From: Phycisphaeraceae bacterium
Lineage (GTDB): Bacteria > Planctomycetota > Phycisphaerae > Phycisphaerales > Phycisphaeraceae
NCBI GenBank assembly: GCA_003551485.1
Contig: PUMS01000367.1
Coordinates: 1-10,384 of the forward strand
Length of the DNA stretch: 10,384 bases
Direction: 5' to 3'
Numbering within the stretch: position 1 is the first letter of the stretch; every line of letters starts with the position of its first letter. The notes under the pieces were generated by a model that ran no database searches, was not told where the DNA came from, and saw only the letters and a program-made list of their open reading frames with translations. This document shows positions 1-5,909 of this stretch, piece after piece. The position numbers were made by a program, and so were the translations under genes.

Positions 1-51
1 CGGACACCCCCGGACACCCCCGGACACCCCCGGACACCCCCCCGGACACCT
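1..51. repeat. 10-bp tandem repeat array at the window edge
   Basis: Four perfect head-to-tail copies of CGGACACCCC occupy 1-40. After two extra C residues a fifth, degenerate copy (CGGACACCT) lies at 43-51. The array touches the first base of the window, so its true length and its left flank are unknown. A 10-bp unit is not a multiple of three, so the array is unlikely to be coding. It ends about 90 bp before the first gene. Its function is not evident; it could be a simple slippage-generated minisatellite. Confidence 0.9.
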
Positions 52-113
52 GCGGAAAGCCGCTGACCATGCCACCCTCGGCGGCACATGCGTTCGCGCT
101 GCGTTTTACTGGC

Positions 114-130
114 CGGCCCGTGACGGGCCG
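114..130 (+). other. short perfect hairpin before the first gene
   Basis: CGGCCCG (114-120) and CGGGCCG (124-130) form a perfect 7-bp stem with a TGA loop. It ends 14 bases before the preferred ATG at 145 and abuts a -10-like word. It could be a protein-binding palindrome or simply GC-rich chance structure. Confidence 0.4.
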
Positions 131-132
131 AT

Positions 133-138
133 ACAATG
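133..138 (+). promoter_or_regulatory. possible -10 box for a leaderless or short-leader transcript
   Basis: TACAAT at 133-138 matches the sigma70 -10 consensus at five of six bases in a GC-rich background. No convincing -35 lies 16-18 bases upstream. If it is used, transcription would begin near 145, which is the A of the preferred start codon, so the message would be leaderless. This fits the absence of a Shine-Dalgarno sequence before that ATG. Confidence 0.3.
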
Positions 139-144
139 GTCGGC

Positions 145-738
145 ATGAAGTCGTCGGCGCTCATCCTGCTGGCCCTGGTCCTTGTCCCGGCGCTGGTTCT
201 CCCCGGCGCGGCGGGGTCGGCTGCGGCCATGGCCGGTCAGCCGCCGGCTTATCTGGTGCCCATCGATCAGGCCGTGACCGACCAGGATCCGCTGGCCCGC
301 AGCCTGCGCGTGGTGCAGGTGGGGCTGCGCCATGATGGCGAGCAGACTTCCCTCTTCGGTTCGCCCGACCGCGGCTCTGGCCGGTTCGAGGATGAGATGT
401 TCTACCGCGTCGGCCCCGGATTTCGCGCCCGGCTCAGCCGCATGGACTACATCGTCCCCGTGGCCCGCGACCGCGACCGCATCATCGCCGAGATGAACAT
501 CAACCCCGTGGTTGATGGCCACTTCCTCGAGCAGCCCCACAGCCACCTGGTCTGGGAACTCGAGCCCCGCCCGCTGGAATCCGGCCCCCTGCCCCTGCAT
601 CCGCCCGACGTGGCTGAGCCCGACCCCGTCGATGCCGAGCAGCCTCCGGCCGAGATGTTCCAGCGCCGCCTCGACGATGCCCGGATCGATGGCCGCATCG
701 ACGGCCGTATCGACGCCCGCATCGGCGGGGGGCGGTGA
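145..738 (+). CDS. small exported hypothetical protein with C-terminal tetrapeptide repeat
   Basis: I do not recognise this 197-residue protein. It opens with a signal peptide: MKSS, a hydrophobic stretch over residues about 5-20, then small residues with a likely signal peptidase I cut near Ala-Met-Ala (about residue 30). The mature part is hydrophilic, acidic and Pro-rich, with a compact middle (about 50-140) that could be a beta-rich domain, and it ends in four RI-containing tetrapeptides (DARI/DGRI) plus GGGR. An ATG three codons upstream (136) is in frame. I prefer 145 because it puts Lys at position 2 of a standard signal peptide. Neither start has a clear Shine-Dalgarno. No cysteine occurs in the mature part and there is no lipobox, so a periplasmic or secreted location is inferred. 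The gene is convergent with the PEP-CTERM gene, and nothing nearby indicates its role. Confidence 0.7.
   Translation: MKSSALILLALVLVPALVLPGAAGSAAAMAGQPPAYLVPIDQAVTDQDPLARSLRVVQVGLRHDGEQTSLFGSPDRGSGRFEDEMFYRVGPGFRARLSRMDYIVPVARDRDRIIAEMNINPVVDGHFLEQPHSHLVWELEPRPLESGPLPLHPPDVAEPDPVDAEQPPAEMFQRRLDDARIDGRIDGRIDARIGGGR
676..723 (+). repeat. 12-bp in-frame tandem repeat (DARI/DGRI)
   Basis: Four consecutive 12-bp units at 676, 688, 700 and 712 encode D-A-R-I, D-G-R-I, D-G-R-I and D-A-R-I. The units differ at third codon positions and by one Ala/Gly change, so the repeat is not a very recent duplication. It forms almost the last part of the exported protein. Confidence 0.85.
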
Positions 739-765
739 GGGGCGTTACTCTGAGCGGTCACGATT

Positions 766-803
766 CGCCGGGTGCCACTGGCGGTGCGCCGGGTGCCACT
801 GGC
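766..803 (+). repeat. 17-bp direct repeat, 21-bp period
   Basis: CGCCGGGTGCCACTGGC occurs identically at 766-782 and 787-803, separated by GGTG. Its core word GGTGCCAC recurs at 869-876 and 1053-1060, giving four copies in about 290 bases. From memory, GTGCCACTGGC-type words recur between genes in some planctomycete genomes, so these may be decayed copies of a dispersed repeat. That family assignment is inference. Confidence 0.7.
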
Positions 804-1082
804 CGCCTGCCGGCGAGTGCTCTGCATGCGCGGCATGGCCATTGGTGAACACGCCGGCACTGTCGCCCGGTGCCACGCATGTAGGCTGACCTGGCAGGGC
901 GGCCCGGGCATTGAGGGCCCGTGCTTACTCCTCGCGCGGCCCGAGGGCGGCAACTACGCCGCGGGGTTGAGGTCTGAAGGCACTGCCAGTCCCGGCCGTG
1001 CTCAGGGGGATACGAACCGGATATGAGGCGCACGGCCAATGGGCGGGCGAACGGTGCCACGCCAGCCCCCAGGTGATCCGCA

Positions 1083-1128
1083 CGCGTCGAAATAGCAAGA
1101 GGTCACAACTGGCACTATTTATCTCGCG
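1083..1128. repeat. imperfect inverted repeat in a low-GC patch
   Basis: CGCG-TCG-AAATAG at 1083-1095 is mirrored by CTATTT-ATCT-CGCG at 1115-1128. The AAATAG/CTATTT arms are perfect, the outer CGCG arms are perfect, and unequal 3-4 base bulges separate them, with a 19-base centre. It lies between convergent genes. It could be a structured transcript end or a binding site, but it has no U-tract typical of an intrinsic terminator. Confidence 0.45.
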
Positions 1129-1262
1129 GATACAGCGGCGTTTCCGGGGCGTTCCGGGGGGCCTCGCGGTGATGGGTGTGACCGGCCGCTGGGGCCATCG
1201 GGCCGCTCCAGAGGCGACACCTGTCCACACCACCCCCCACCGATATCCCGGAGCCATACCCC

Positions 1263-2069
1263 TCAGGCGGTGCGCCCGCGGCGGCGCACCAGTGCCGCCG
1301 CCATGCCCAGCCCCAGCAGGGCCAGGGTCGAGGGCTCGGGGATCACCGTGAGCAGATCGATGTCGAAGTTGGTGAGGTTGCCGTTGCCATCGTTGAAGTT
1401 GATCGTGCCCGAGACGCTGGTTCCCTGGTTACGGAAGCGGGCATCTTCGTAGGAGATCGAAGTGCCCGCGGTCAGATCGTCGATCACGACATCAAAGCGC
1501 CCATCACCCGGCCGGATGTCGATGGTGATGAGGTATTCGTGGTCGATCACGATGAAATCCTCGCCGCCGGGGATCGTATCCCTGGCGGTGAAGCCGGTGC
1601 CGAAGTCACTGTCGAAGATGACGAAATCCGTGCCTTCGGCCATGAGAATCCAGGCCGCGGCCGTGCCCAGGTTGCCGCCGCCGGCCAGATCGTATATGCG
1701 GGCGAAGCCGTTGTTGGTGTGCTGGCGGTACAGGAAGCTGATCTGGTGTGGCTGGGTGATATCCAGCCCCGGCACACTTTGATAAGTGCGGTGGATGGAC
1801 TGGGCATTGTCTGAAGTGCCCTGGAAGTTGAAGTAGTGATCGCCCGCACCGGGAAAGGTGAAGGGGTTCTCGCTGCGAATCTCCCCCTCGTAATTGGGCG
1901 AATCGTCCTCCCATGGCGTGGCCCAGCCATTGCCGGCGACACCGAAATAGCCGTCCACATCCGTCGGCTGACCCTCGAAAGAGAGCACCTGGATGGGGGC
2001 CGCCTGGGCCAGCGACGCCCATGCGACAACGAGCATGGCGATTGCCAGAAGGTACGTGGAAAGCTTCAT
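1263..2069 (-). CDS. PEP-CTERM sorting domain protein
   Basis: This 268-residue exported protein has an N-terminal signal peptide (MKLS, hydrophobic residues about 5-20, likely cut at Ala-Gln-Ala near 23). It ends in a classic PEP-CTERM signal: V-I-P-E-P-S-T at about 242-248, a short hydrophobic helix (249-261) and an Arg-rich tail starting RRR. In characterised systems such tails are recognised by an exosortase (EpsH/XrtA type) that processes proteins for the cell surface or extracellular polysaccharide; no exosortase gene lies in this window. The mature region is rich in Gly, Asp, Asn and aromatic residues and looks like an all-beta, lectin or laminin-G-like domain, which is inference. The frame stays open upstream to 2309, but the ATG at 2069 has an AAGGAAGGGA Shine-Dalgarno six bases before it and begins a proper signal peptide. 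It diverges from the thuA-like gene. Confidence 0.9.
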   Translation of the reverse strand: MKLSTYLLAIAMLVVAWASLAQAAPIQVLSFEGQPTDVDGYFGVAGNGWATPWEDDSPNYEGEIRSENPFTFPGAGDHYFNFQGTSDNAQSIHRTYQSVPGLDITQPHQISFLYRQHTNNGFARIYDLAGGGNLGTAAAWILMAEGTDFVIFDSDFGTGFTARDTIPGGEDFIVIDHEYLITIDIRPGDGRFDVVIDDLTAGTSISYEDARFRNQGTSVSGTINFNDGNGNLTNFDIDLLTVIPEPSTLALLGLGMAAALVRRRGRTA

Positions 2070-2132
2070 CACCGGTCCCTTCCTTTCACTCGGATTTACC
2101 GACAGTGGCTGAAATCCGCACCCAATCACTGC

Positions 2133-2138
2133 GTTATA
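2133..2138 (-). promoter_or_regulatory. alternative -10 box for the PEP-CTERM gene
   Basis: On the minus strand TATAAC occupies 2138-2133, five of six bases of the -10 consensus. The nearest TTG-like word (TTGGAA, 2169-2164) is 25 bases away, too far for a standard sigma70 promoter, so this is a weaker candidate than the site at 2260-2288. It would give a leader of about 57 bases. Confidence 0.25.
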
Positions 2139-2158
2139 GCAGGCGCCCGCCCGGTGCC

Positions 2159-2173
2159 CCCCTTTCCAAGGGG
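2159..2173 (-). other. small hairpin in the PEP-CTERM leader region
   Basis: CCCCTT (2159-2164) and AAGGGG (2168-2173) form a perfect 6-bp stem with a 3-base loop. It would lie in the 5' untranslated region if the promoter at 2260-2288 is used. No T-tract follows it on the minus strand. Confidence 0.35.
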
Positions 2174-2258
2174 ACCTCGCGTGGGGCGCCCAACCTGCAC
2201 TCGGGCGGCTTGACCGCGGGGATCGGCTTGTCATCACCCCACGGTACTGAACCACATG

Positions 2259-2277
2259 GAGTCTACCACGCAGACTC
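2259..2277. promoter_or_regulatory. perfect palindrome overlapping the PEP-CTERM promoter (possible operator)
   Basis: GAGTCT (2259-2264) and AGACTC (2272-2277) form a perfect inverted repeat with a 7-base centre. It covers the -10 box and most of the spacer of the minus-strand promoter candidate. The position suits a repressor site, but no regulator gene is visible in the window. Confidence 0.35.
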
Positions 2278-2288
2278 AACGCCGTCAA
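2260..2288 (-). promoter_or_regulatory. sigma70-like promoter candidate for the PEP-CTERM gene
   Basis: Read on the minus strand, TTGACG (2288-2283, five of six consensus bases) and TAGACT (2265-2260, four of six) are separated by exactly 17 bases. A TTTTTTAT tract lies directly upstream of the -35 box and resembles an UP element, notable in this GC-rich region. Transcription would start near 2253 and leave a leader of about 184 bases before the ATG at 2069. Confidence 0.45.
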
Positions 2289-2354
2289 TAAAAAAGTGGC
2301 CCAAGGCACGATCTACGATTCGCCATGGTCTGCCGCCCCGCCGCTGCATCCCAC

Positions 2355-2383
2355 TTGTCGGCGCCGCTGATCCCCTGTAAAAC
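2355..2383 (+). promoter_or_regulatory. sigma70-like promoter candidate for the thuA-like gene
   Basis: TTGTCG (2355-2360) and TAAAAC (2378-2383) each match four of six consensus bases and are spaced by 17 bases. Transcription would begin near 2390, about 46 bases before the ATG at 2436. Confidence 0.35.
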
Positions 2384-2435
2384 GGGCGCAACGGTCCGAT
2401 TCCCCCCCTGACTCGATCCGCTGAAAGGCTTGACC

Positions 2436-3215
2436 ATGGCTGAGAAGATCCGCGTCACCGTCTGGCACGAGTACCGTCACGAGAAGAAGAACAAGACCGT
2501 CGCCGAGCTCTACCCCGACGGTATGCACGCGGTGATGAAGGCCGCTATCGAGGAGCACCTGGGCAGCCGGGTGAGCGTCCGCACGGCCACGCTCGATGAG
2601 CCCGAGCACGGCCTGACCGAGGCGGTCCTGGCCGAGACCGACGTGCTCACCTGGTGGGGCCACTCGGCCCATGGCGAGGTGCGCGATGAGATCGTCGACC
2701 GCGTGCAGCGGCGGGTGCTCGAGGGCATGGGCCTGGTGGTGCTGCACTCGGGCCACTACGCCAAGGTCTTCAAGCGCCTGATGGGCACCACCTGCTCGCT
2801 GCGCTGGCGCGAGGCGGCCGAGCGCGAGCGGCTGTGGTGCGTCAACCCCGGCCACCCCATCGCCGATGGGCTGAGCGATGAGTACTTCGAGCTCGACCAC
2901 ACCGAGATGTACGGCGAGCTCTTCGACATCCCCGCGCCGGATGAGCTGGTCTTCATCAGTTGGTTCGAGGGCGGCGAGGTGTTCCGCTCCGGCTGCTGCT
3001 GGACGCGTGGCAAGGGCCGCATCTTCTACTTCCGACCGGGCCACGAGACCTTCCCCATCTACTACGATGCCAACGTCCGCCGAGTCCTGGCCAACGGCGT
3101 GGCCTACGTGGCCCCCCACTCCAGTGCCCCGGTCCGCATCAAGGCCATCAACGCCAAGGACCCGCTCTCACCCATCCAGAGCACCCACGAAGCCGACCCG
3201 AGCCTGCACCGCTGA
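2436..3215 (+). CDS. thuA: ThuA-like trehalose utilization family protein
   Basis: This 259-residue protein closely resembles the ThuA family (COG4813), which has a class I glutamine amidotransferase-like alpha/beta fold. Recognisable blocks are VTVWHEYRHEK (7-17), YPDGMH (26-31), ATLDEPEHGLTE (51-62), WWGHSAHGEV (73-82), LHSGHY (103-108), GTTCSLRWRE (117-126), SWFEGGEVFRSG (175-186) and FYFRPGHE (197-204). In Sinorhizobium, ThuA works with the oxidoreductase ThuB in catabolism of trehalose and related disaccharides through 3-keto intermediates; its exact chemistry is not settled to my knowledge. No ThuB-like gene is visible here, so the substrate is unknown. There is no signal peptide, so it is cytoplasmic. 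An in-frame TTG lies two codons upstream (2430), but GAAAGG at 2423-2428 sits seven bases before the ATG and supports 2436. The last roughly 30 residues after the core are a polar extension. Confidence 0.9.
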   Translation: MAEKIRVTVWHEYRHEKKNKTVAELYPDGMHAVMKAAIEEHLGSRVSVRTATLDEPEHGLTEAVLAETDVLTWWGHSAHGEVRDEIVDRVQRRVLEGMGLVVLHSGHYAKVFKRLMGTTCSLRWREAAERERLWCVNPGHPIADGLSDEYFELDHTEMYGELFDIPAPDELVFISWFEGGEVFRSGCCWTRGKGRIFYFRPGHETFPIYYDANVRRVLANGVAYVAPHSSAPVRIKAINAKDPLSPIQSTHEADPSLHR

Positions 3216-3342
3216 CCCGCCGGCCGGATCAGGGCGTTGCGCAGCCGCGGTCCCACCGGCGGCCGGCAACCACTGCCGTTACCAACACCTGCTCGTTGGG
3301 CGGTGCGGCGGCGTGGCGATGACGTGGTGACAACCCGTTGTC

Positions 3343-3501
3343 TTAGGATGCACCGCCCTCACCCTCACCGGCGGCTTCTTCCTGGCGGGTGGCCTGGTCA
3401 CCGCGGTCCGGCTCGGGGGAGGGGCCGCCAGCCTGGGGCGCGGCGGCATCGTCGGTGCTGGTTTCGGTCTCCGGCGTCTGGGGGGCCGGGGTGGCGGGGT
3501 C
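3343..3501 (-). other. displaced Pro/Glu-rich 3' tail of the HEAT-repeat gene
   Basis: Immediately beyond the poly-G tract, a different minus-strand frame encodes a coherent low-complexity tail: PPPPPPDPATPAPQ, then PETETSTDDAAAP, then acidic and Gly-rich residues ending EGEGGAS at a TAA (3343-3345). The tail looks like a natural exported-protein terminus. The frame that is actually contiguous with the HEAT domain ends instead in Arg- and His-rich sequence. Removing one base from the tract would join the HEAT protein to this tail and give a 789-residue product. Confidence 0.6.
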
Positions 3502-5713
3502 GGGGGGGGGCGGGGGGGGGGAGCAGTTGCTCCAGTTCGCTGAGGCGGACGATCTGGCCATCATCGCCCTGGCCATCCATCAGCAGCTTCAGCCGGTCGT
3601 AGACACGCCGGGCCTGCTCGTGGCGCTCAGCCGCGGCAAGACGGGTGGTGGCAGTGACGAAGACGTCGAACAGTTCGATTCGATAGCCTGGTGCGGCCTC
3701 ATCATCGACCGAGCGCAGCAGCTCGCGGGCACGGTCAAGGGCCGCGGTGGGCGATTCGGTCTGAAGCTTGGCCCCAATCAGACACAGTTCGCGCTGACGG
3801 CGCTGGGCGGCCGATAGCAGGGGGAGCAGCTCGGCGATCCGGCGCATGTCCGAGGCCGCATCGGCAGCGCGGTCGGAGGCCAGCAGCACCTGGCCGCGGG
3901 CCAGCATCAGGCCGGCCCATTGACCCTGCTCCTGCTCGGAAAGGGCGCTGAGGGCCCTATCCTCCGGCCGCAGCGCCTCGATGGCGATGCGGAGCATGTC
4001 GAGCTTGAGCGAGCGGCGGATTCGGCGCTGCTCCGGATCGGCCAACTCTTCGGCCCCGAGCGATGCGACCGCATCGAGCACCGCTTGCGGTCCCACCCGC
4101 CCGGCCATGGCCACCAGGGCGCTGCGCCAGGCCTCGCGCTGAGATTCGCCCTCGGGCCGGTGTCGCACCAGGGCGGCGAACGCGTGCGGGTCTCGGCCGC
4201 GGGTGCGGGCCGCGGTGTAGAACACGCCCCGGACTTCCGGATCGTCCGATCGCTCCGCCAGCGGAAGAAGCGACCGGCGCGAATCGGCCAGTGCCTGGGC
4301 CGCAGCGCGGCGGACGGTCGCCTCCTCGTGGTCCAGCCACGAGACGATCCGCTCCCAGTCCTCATCCCCGCCCACGCGGGCCAGCAGTTCGATCAGGCGG
4401 GGCCGGGGGGTACCGCCGTTGGCTTCGATCAGCCCATCCACCTTCTGCCGCACCCGCAGGGCCAGTGGCTGGTTCATCTTGTCGGCGTCGAAGGCCCGAA
4501 CCAGCGCTGCGGCGGCGCGGTCGCGGGCTACCTGATCTTCCAGCAGTTCGATGATCGGCTCGATGGCCTCGGCCACGGGCACGCGTTCCAGCAGCAGCAA
4601 ATAGGAGGCCCGCACCGCGGGGTCGGCCTCCGAGCCGTTGTTGAGCCGCTCGGCCACGATCTGCGCTGCATCGGCGTCGACCAGGTCGGCCAGCAATTCC
4701 GCGGCCCCCCGACGGACGGCGGCGGAATGGTCGTCGGCCAGGCTCGCCACCAGCGCCTCACGCAACTCCGAGCCGATCAGCCCCGGGGTCAGCAGCAACT
4801 GGCCGGCCAGTTCCAGCGCCAGCCGCCGGGTGGCCTCCATCTCATCCTCCAGCAGCCTCGCCAGCAGGGCCTGCCGCTGGGGCGCGGGTGTGGCCCAGAA
4901 GAGCTGGCGCCGCGCGGAGAGAAGCTGCCGCTCCAATCTTGTGGCCGAGTCGGCCAGTTCCGCGTTGCGGCGGGCGTGGTGCTCGATCAGCGAGGCGTAC
5001 CAGTGGGCCTCGGTGGCGTGCTGAATGCGACGCCACCAGGCCAGCCAGCGGTCGCGATCGTCGCCATATTCGCGGATGCCCGTCAGGCGGGCCAGCGATT
5101 CGAACACCGCCGCCGCGACCGGCTCGGGCGGGCCGCTGCGCATGATGGCAATGAGCGTGGCGGCGTTGGCCTTGGTCCGCTGCACCGCCAAAGCCAGGAT
5201 CGCCGCCCGACGCGCCTCGAGCGGCGCTTCGTCGTCGCGGGCCAGTTGGGTGATGCGGTCGATGACGTCGCGGTCTTCGATGCGGCCGACGGCCTGGGCC
5301 AGGTCATCGATCCGTTCGCCCTCGCTCGCGGCGATGGCGTCGAGCAACGGCTCGGCGAACAGCGGCGGCGGCGGTGGCAGCCGGCGGGCGAGCGCCTGGG
5401 CGATCGCCCGCGTGGTGGTGCCGTCGCGGTTGGCCGCGATCAGTTCGGCCAGGGCCTGGTCGGCCTCGGGCCAGCGCTTGTCCAGCAGGGTGCGGGCGGC
5501 ATCGCGGCGCTGTTCGAGGTTGAGGTTCGAGGCCGAGACAAACCCCAGCAGCGTCTGCATTCCGCGCTCCCGGGCCTCGGTCTGTTCGGCCGTTGTCTCA
5601 TCGGCGATCGCAGGCGCGGCCACGACCACCATTGCGGCCACGCCCGCCAGCAGGCCGACCATCACAGCGATAACCGTCCTCGTGATGCCATGTTGTGCCA
5701 GGGAGATGACCAT
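3398..5713 (-). CDS. exported HEAT-repeat protein, probably frameshifted near the 3' end
   Basis: As read, this is a 771-residue protein. Residues 1-38 form a signal peptide (hydrophobic about 14-35, Ala-Pro-Ala-Ile-Ala before Asp-Glu). Residues about 60-230 and 275-560 are helical repeats of HEAT type, with recurring pairs such as EARRAAILALA (167-177), AAVRRGAAELLADL (331-344) and ATVRRAAAQALAD (465-477). Between the blocks lies YGDDRDRWLAWWRR (216-229), a Trp-rich turn often seen after HEAT repeats in planctomycete proteins (from memory). Residues about 585-715 are TPR-like. Such proteins are usually scaffolds, so a periplasmic binding role is inference. After Leu731 the frame enters an interrupted C-tract and ends in a basic tail that looks out of register. 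The frame is open upstream to 6019, but that part overlaps the divergent TPR gene. I chose 5713 for its signal peptide, although its Shine-Dalgarno is weak and 5770 is possible. Confidence 0.8.
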   Translation of the reverse strand: MVISLAQHGITRTVIAVMVGLLAGVAAMVVVAAPAIADETTAEQTEARERGMQTLLGFVSASNLNLEQRRDAARTLLDKRWPEADQALAELIAANRDGTTTRAIAQALARRLPPPPPLFAEPLLDAIAASEGERIDDLAQAVGRIEDRDVIDRITQLARDDEAPLEARRAAILALAVQRTKANAATLIAIMRSGPPEPVAAAVFESLARLTGIREYGDDRDRWLAWWRRIQHATEAHWYASLIEHHARRNAELADSATRLERQLLSARRQLFWATPAPQRQALLARLLEDEMEATRRLALELAGQLLLTPGLIGSELREALVASLADDHSAAVRRGAAELLADLVDADAAQIVAERLNNGSEADPAVRASYLLLLERVPVAEAIEPIIELLEDQVARDRAAAALVRAFDADKMNQPLALRVRQKVDGLIEANGGTPRPRLIELLARVGGDEDWERIVSWLDHEEATVRRAAAQALADSRRSLLPLAERSDDPEVRGVFYTAARTRGRDPHAFAALVRHRPEGESQREAWRSALVAMAGRVGPQAVLDAVASLGAEELADPEQRRIRRSLKLDMLRIAIEALRPEDRALSALSEQEQGQWAGLMLARGQVLLASDRAADAASDMRRIAELLPLLSAAQRRQRELCLIGAKLQTESPTAALDRARELLRSVDDEAAPGYRIELFDVFVTATTRLAAAERHEQARRVYDRLKLLMDGQGDDGQIVRLSELEQLLPPPAPPRPRHPGPPDAGDRNQHRRCRRAPGWRPLPRAGPR
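3501..3521. repeat. interrupted poly-G tract (G9-C-G10) inside the HEAT gene
   Basis: On the plus strand, nine G residues (3502-3510), one C (3511) and ten G residues (3512-3521) run almost without break. On the coding strand this is a C-tract encoding proline. Tracts of this length are prone both to slippage in the cell and to base-count errors in sequencing. The reading frame changes quality exactly here. Confidence 0.95.
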
Positions 5714-5754
5714 TCCGTGCTGCCGGTAGATGGTGAAATTTGGCCGGATCGCCG

Positions 5755-5785
5755 TTCCATTGCGATCCATCTGCCTTATAATAGC
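5755..5785. promoter_or_regulatory. divergent promoter region between HEAT and TPR genes
   Basis: An AT-rich island holds a perfect TATAAT at 5777-5782 on the plus strand and TATTAT at 5783-5778 on the minus strand (five of six). For the plus direction the best -35 is the weak TTCCAT at 5755-5760 with a 16-base spacer. For the minus direction no good -35 is seen. Plus-strand transcription would start near 5789, giving a TPR leader of about 120 bases. Minus-strand transcription would start near 5771, about 58 bases before the HEAT gene ATG. Confidence 0.45.
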
Positions 5786-5839
5786 GTCATCGGCCGCGCT
5801 GTCGCGCAGAATCGGATGCAACGCGGCCGTGGCAGCACC

Positions 5840-5865
5840 GCGGGGCTCACCGTTCAGGGCCCCGC
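5840..5865 (+). other. hairpin in the TPR gene leader
   Basis: GCGGGGC (5840-5846) and GCCCCGC (5859-5865) form a perfect 7-bp stem with a 12-base loop, 44 bases before the TPR start codon. It is strong but lacks a T-tract. A chance origin is quite possible at this GC content. Confidence 0.35.
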
Positions 5866-5909
5866 CGCGGGGGTTGCCGGGCTGGACCGATCGCCGGGAA
5901 GATCGCACG

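Larger units (their letters stand above)
739..1262. other. gene-free stretch between convergent genes
   Basis: These 524 bases lie between the stop codons of two convergent genes. The frames open here give proteins of random composition with no credible start signals, so I call no gene. The stretch contains four copies of GGTGCCAC, two of them in a 17-bp direct repeat, and a less GC-rich patch near 1083-1130 with an imperfect inverted repeat. It may hold transcription ends for both neighbours, degenerate repeat elements or a small RNA, but I cannot show any of these from sequence alone. Confidence 0.6.

Noticed and set aside
1..51. Tandem repeats considered as a CRISPR array
   Set aside because: The units are 10 bp and directly adjacent, with no unique spacers.
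2070..2309. N-terminal extension of the PEP-CTERM frame by 80 codons
   Set aside because: The extension would bury the signal peptide inside the protein and would cover the promoter and palindrome. A strong Shine-Dalgarno supports the start at 2069.
2281..2310. A6/T6 run next to GTGGCCCAAGGCAC, read as an intrinsic terminator on the minus strand
   Set aside because: The adjoining stem pairs poorly and no minus-strand gene ends nearby. The T-run is better explained as an AT tract upstream of the -35 box.
2313..3119. 268-codon minus-strand open frame across the thuA-like gene
   Set aside because: The ThuA family motifs on the plus strand explain this region. The antisense frame has low-information composition and no credible ribosome binding site.
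3217..3262. CCGCCGG...CCGGCGG arms just after the thuA-like stop, considered as a terminator
   Set aside because: There are only 7 bp of low-complexity GC around a 32-base loop with no T-tract, which is easily expected by chance at this composition.
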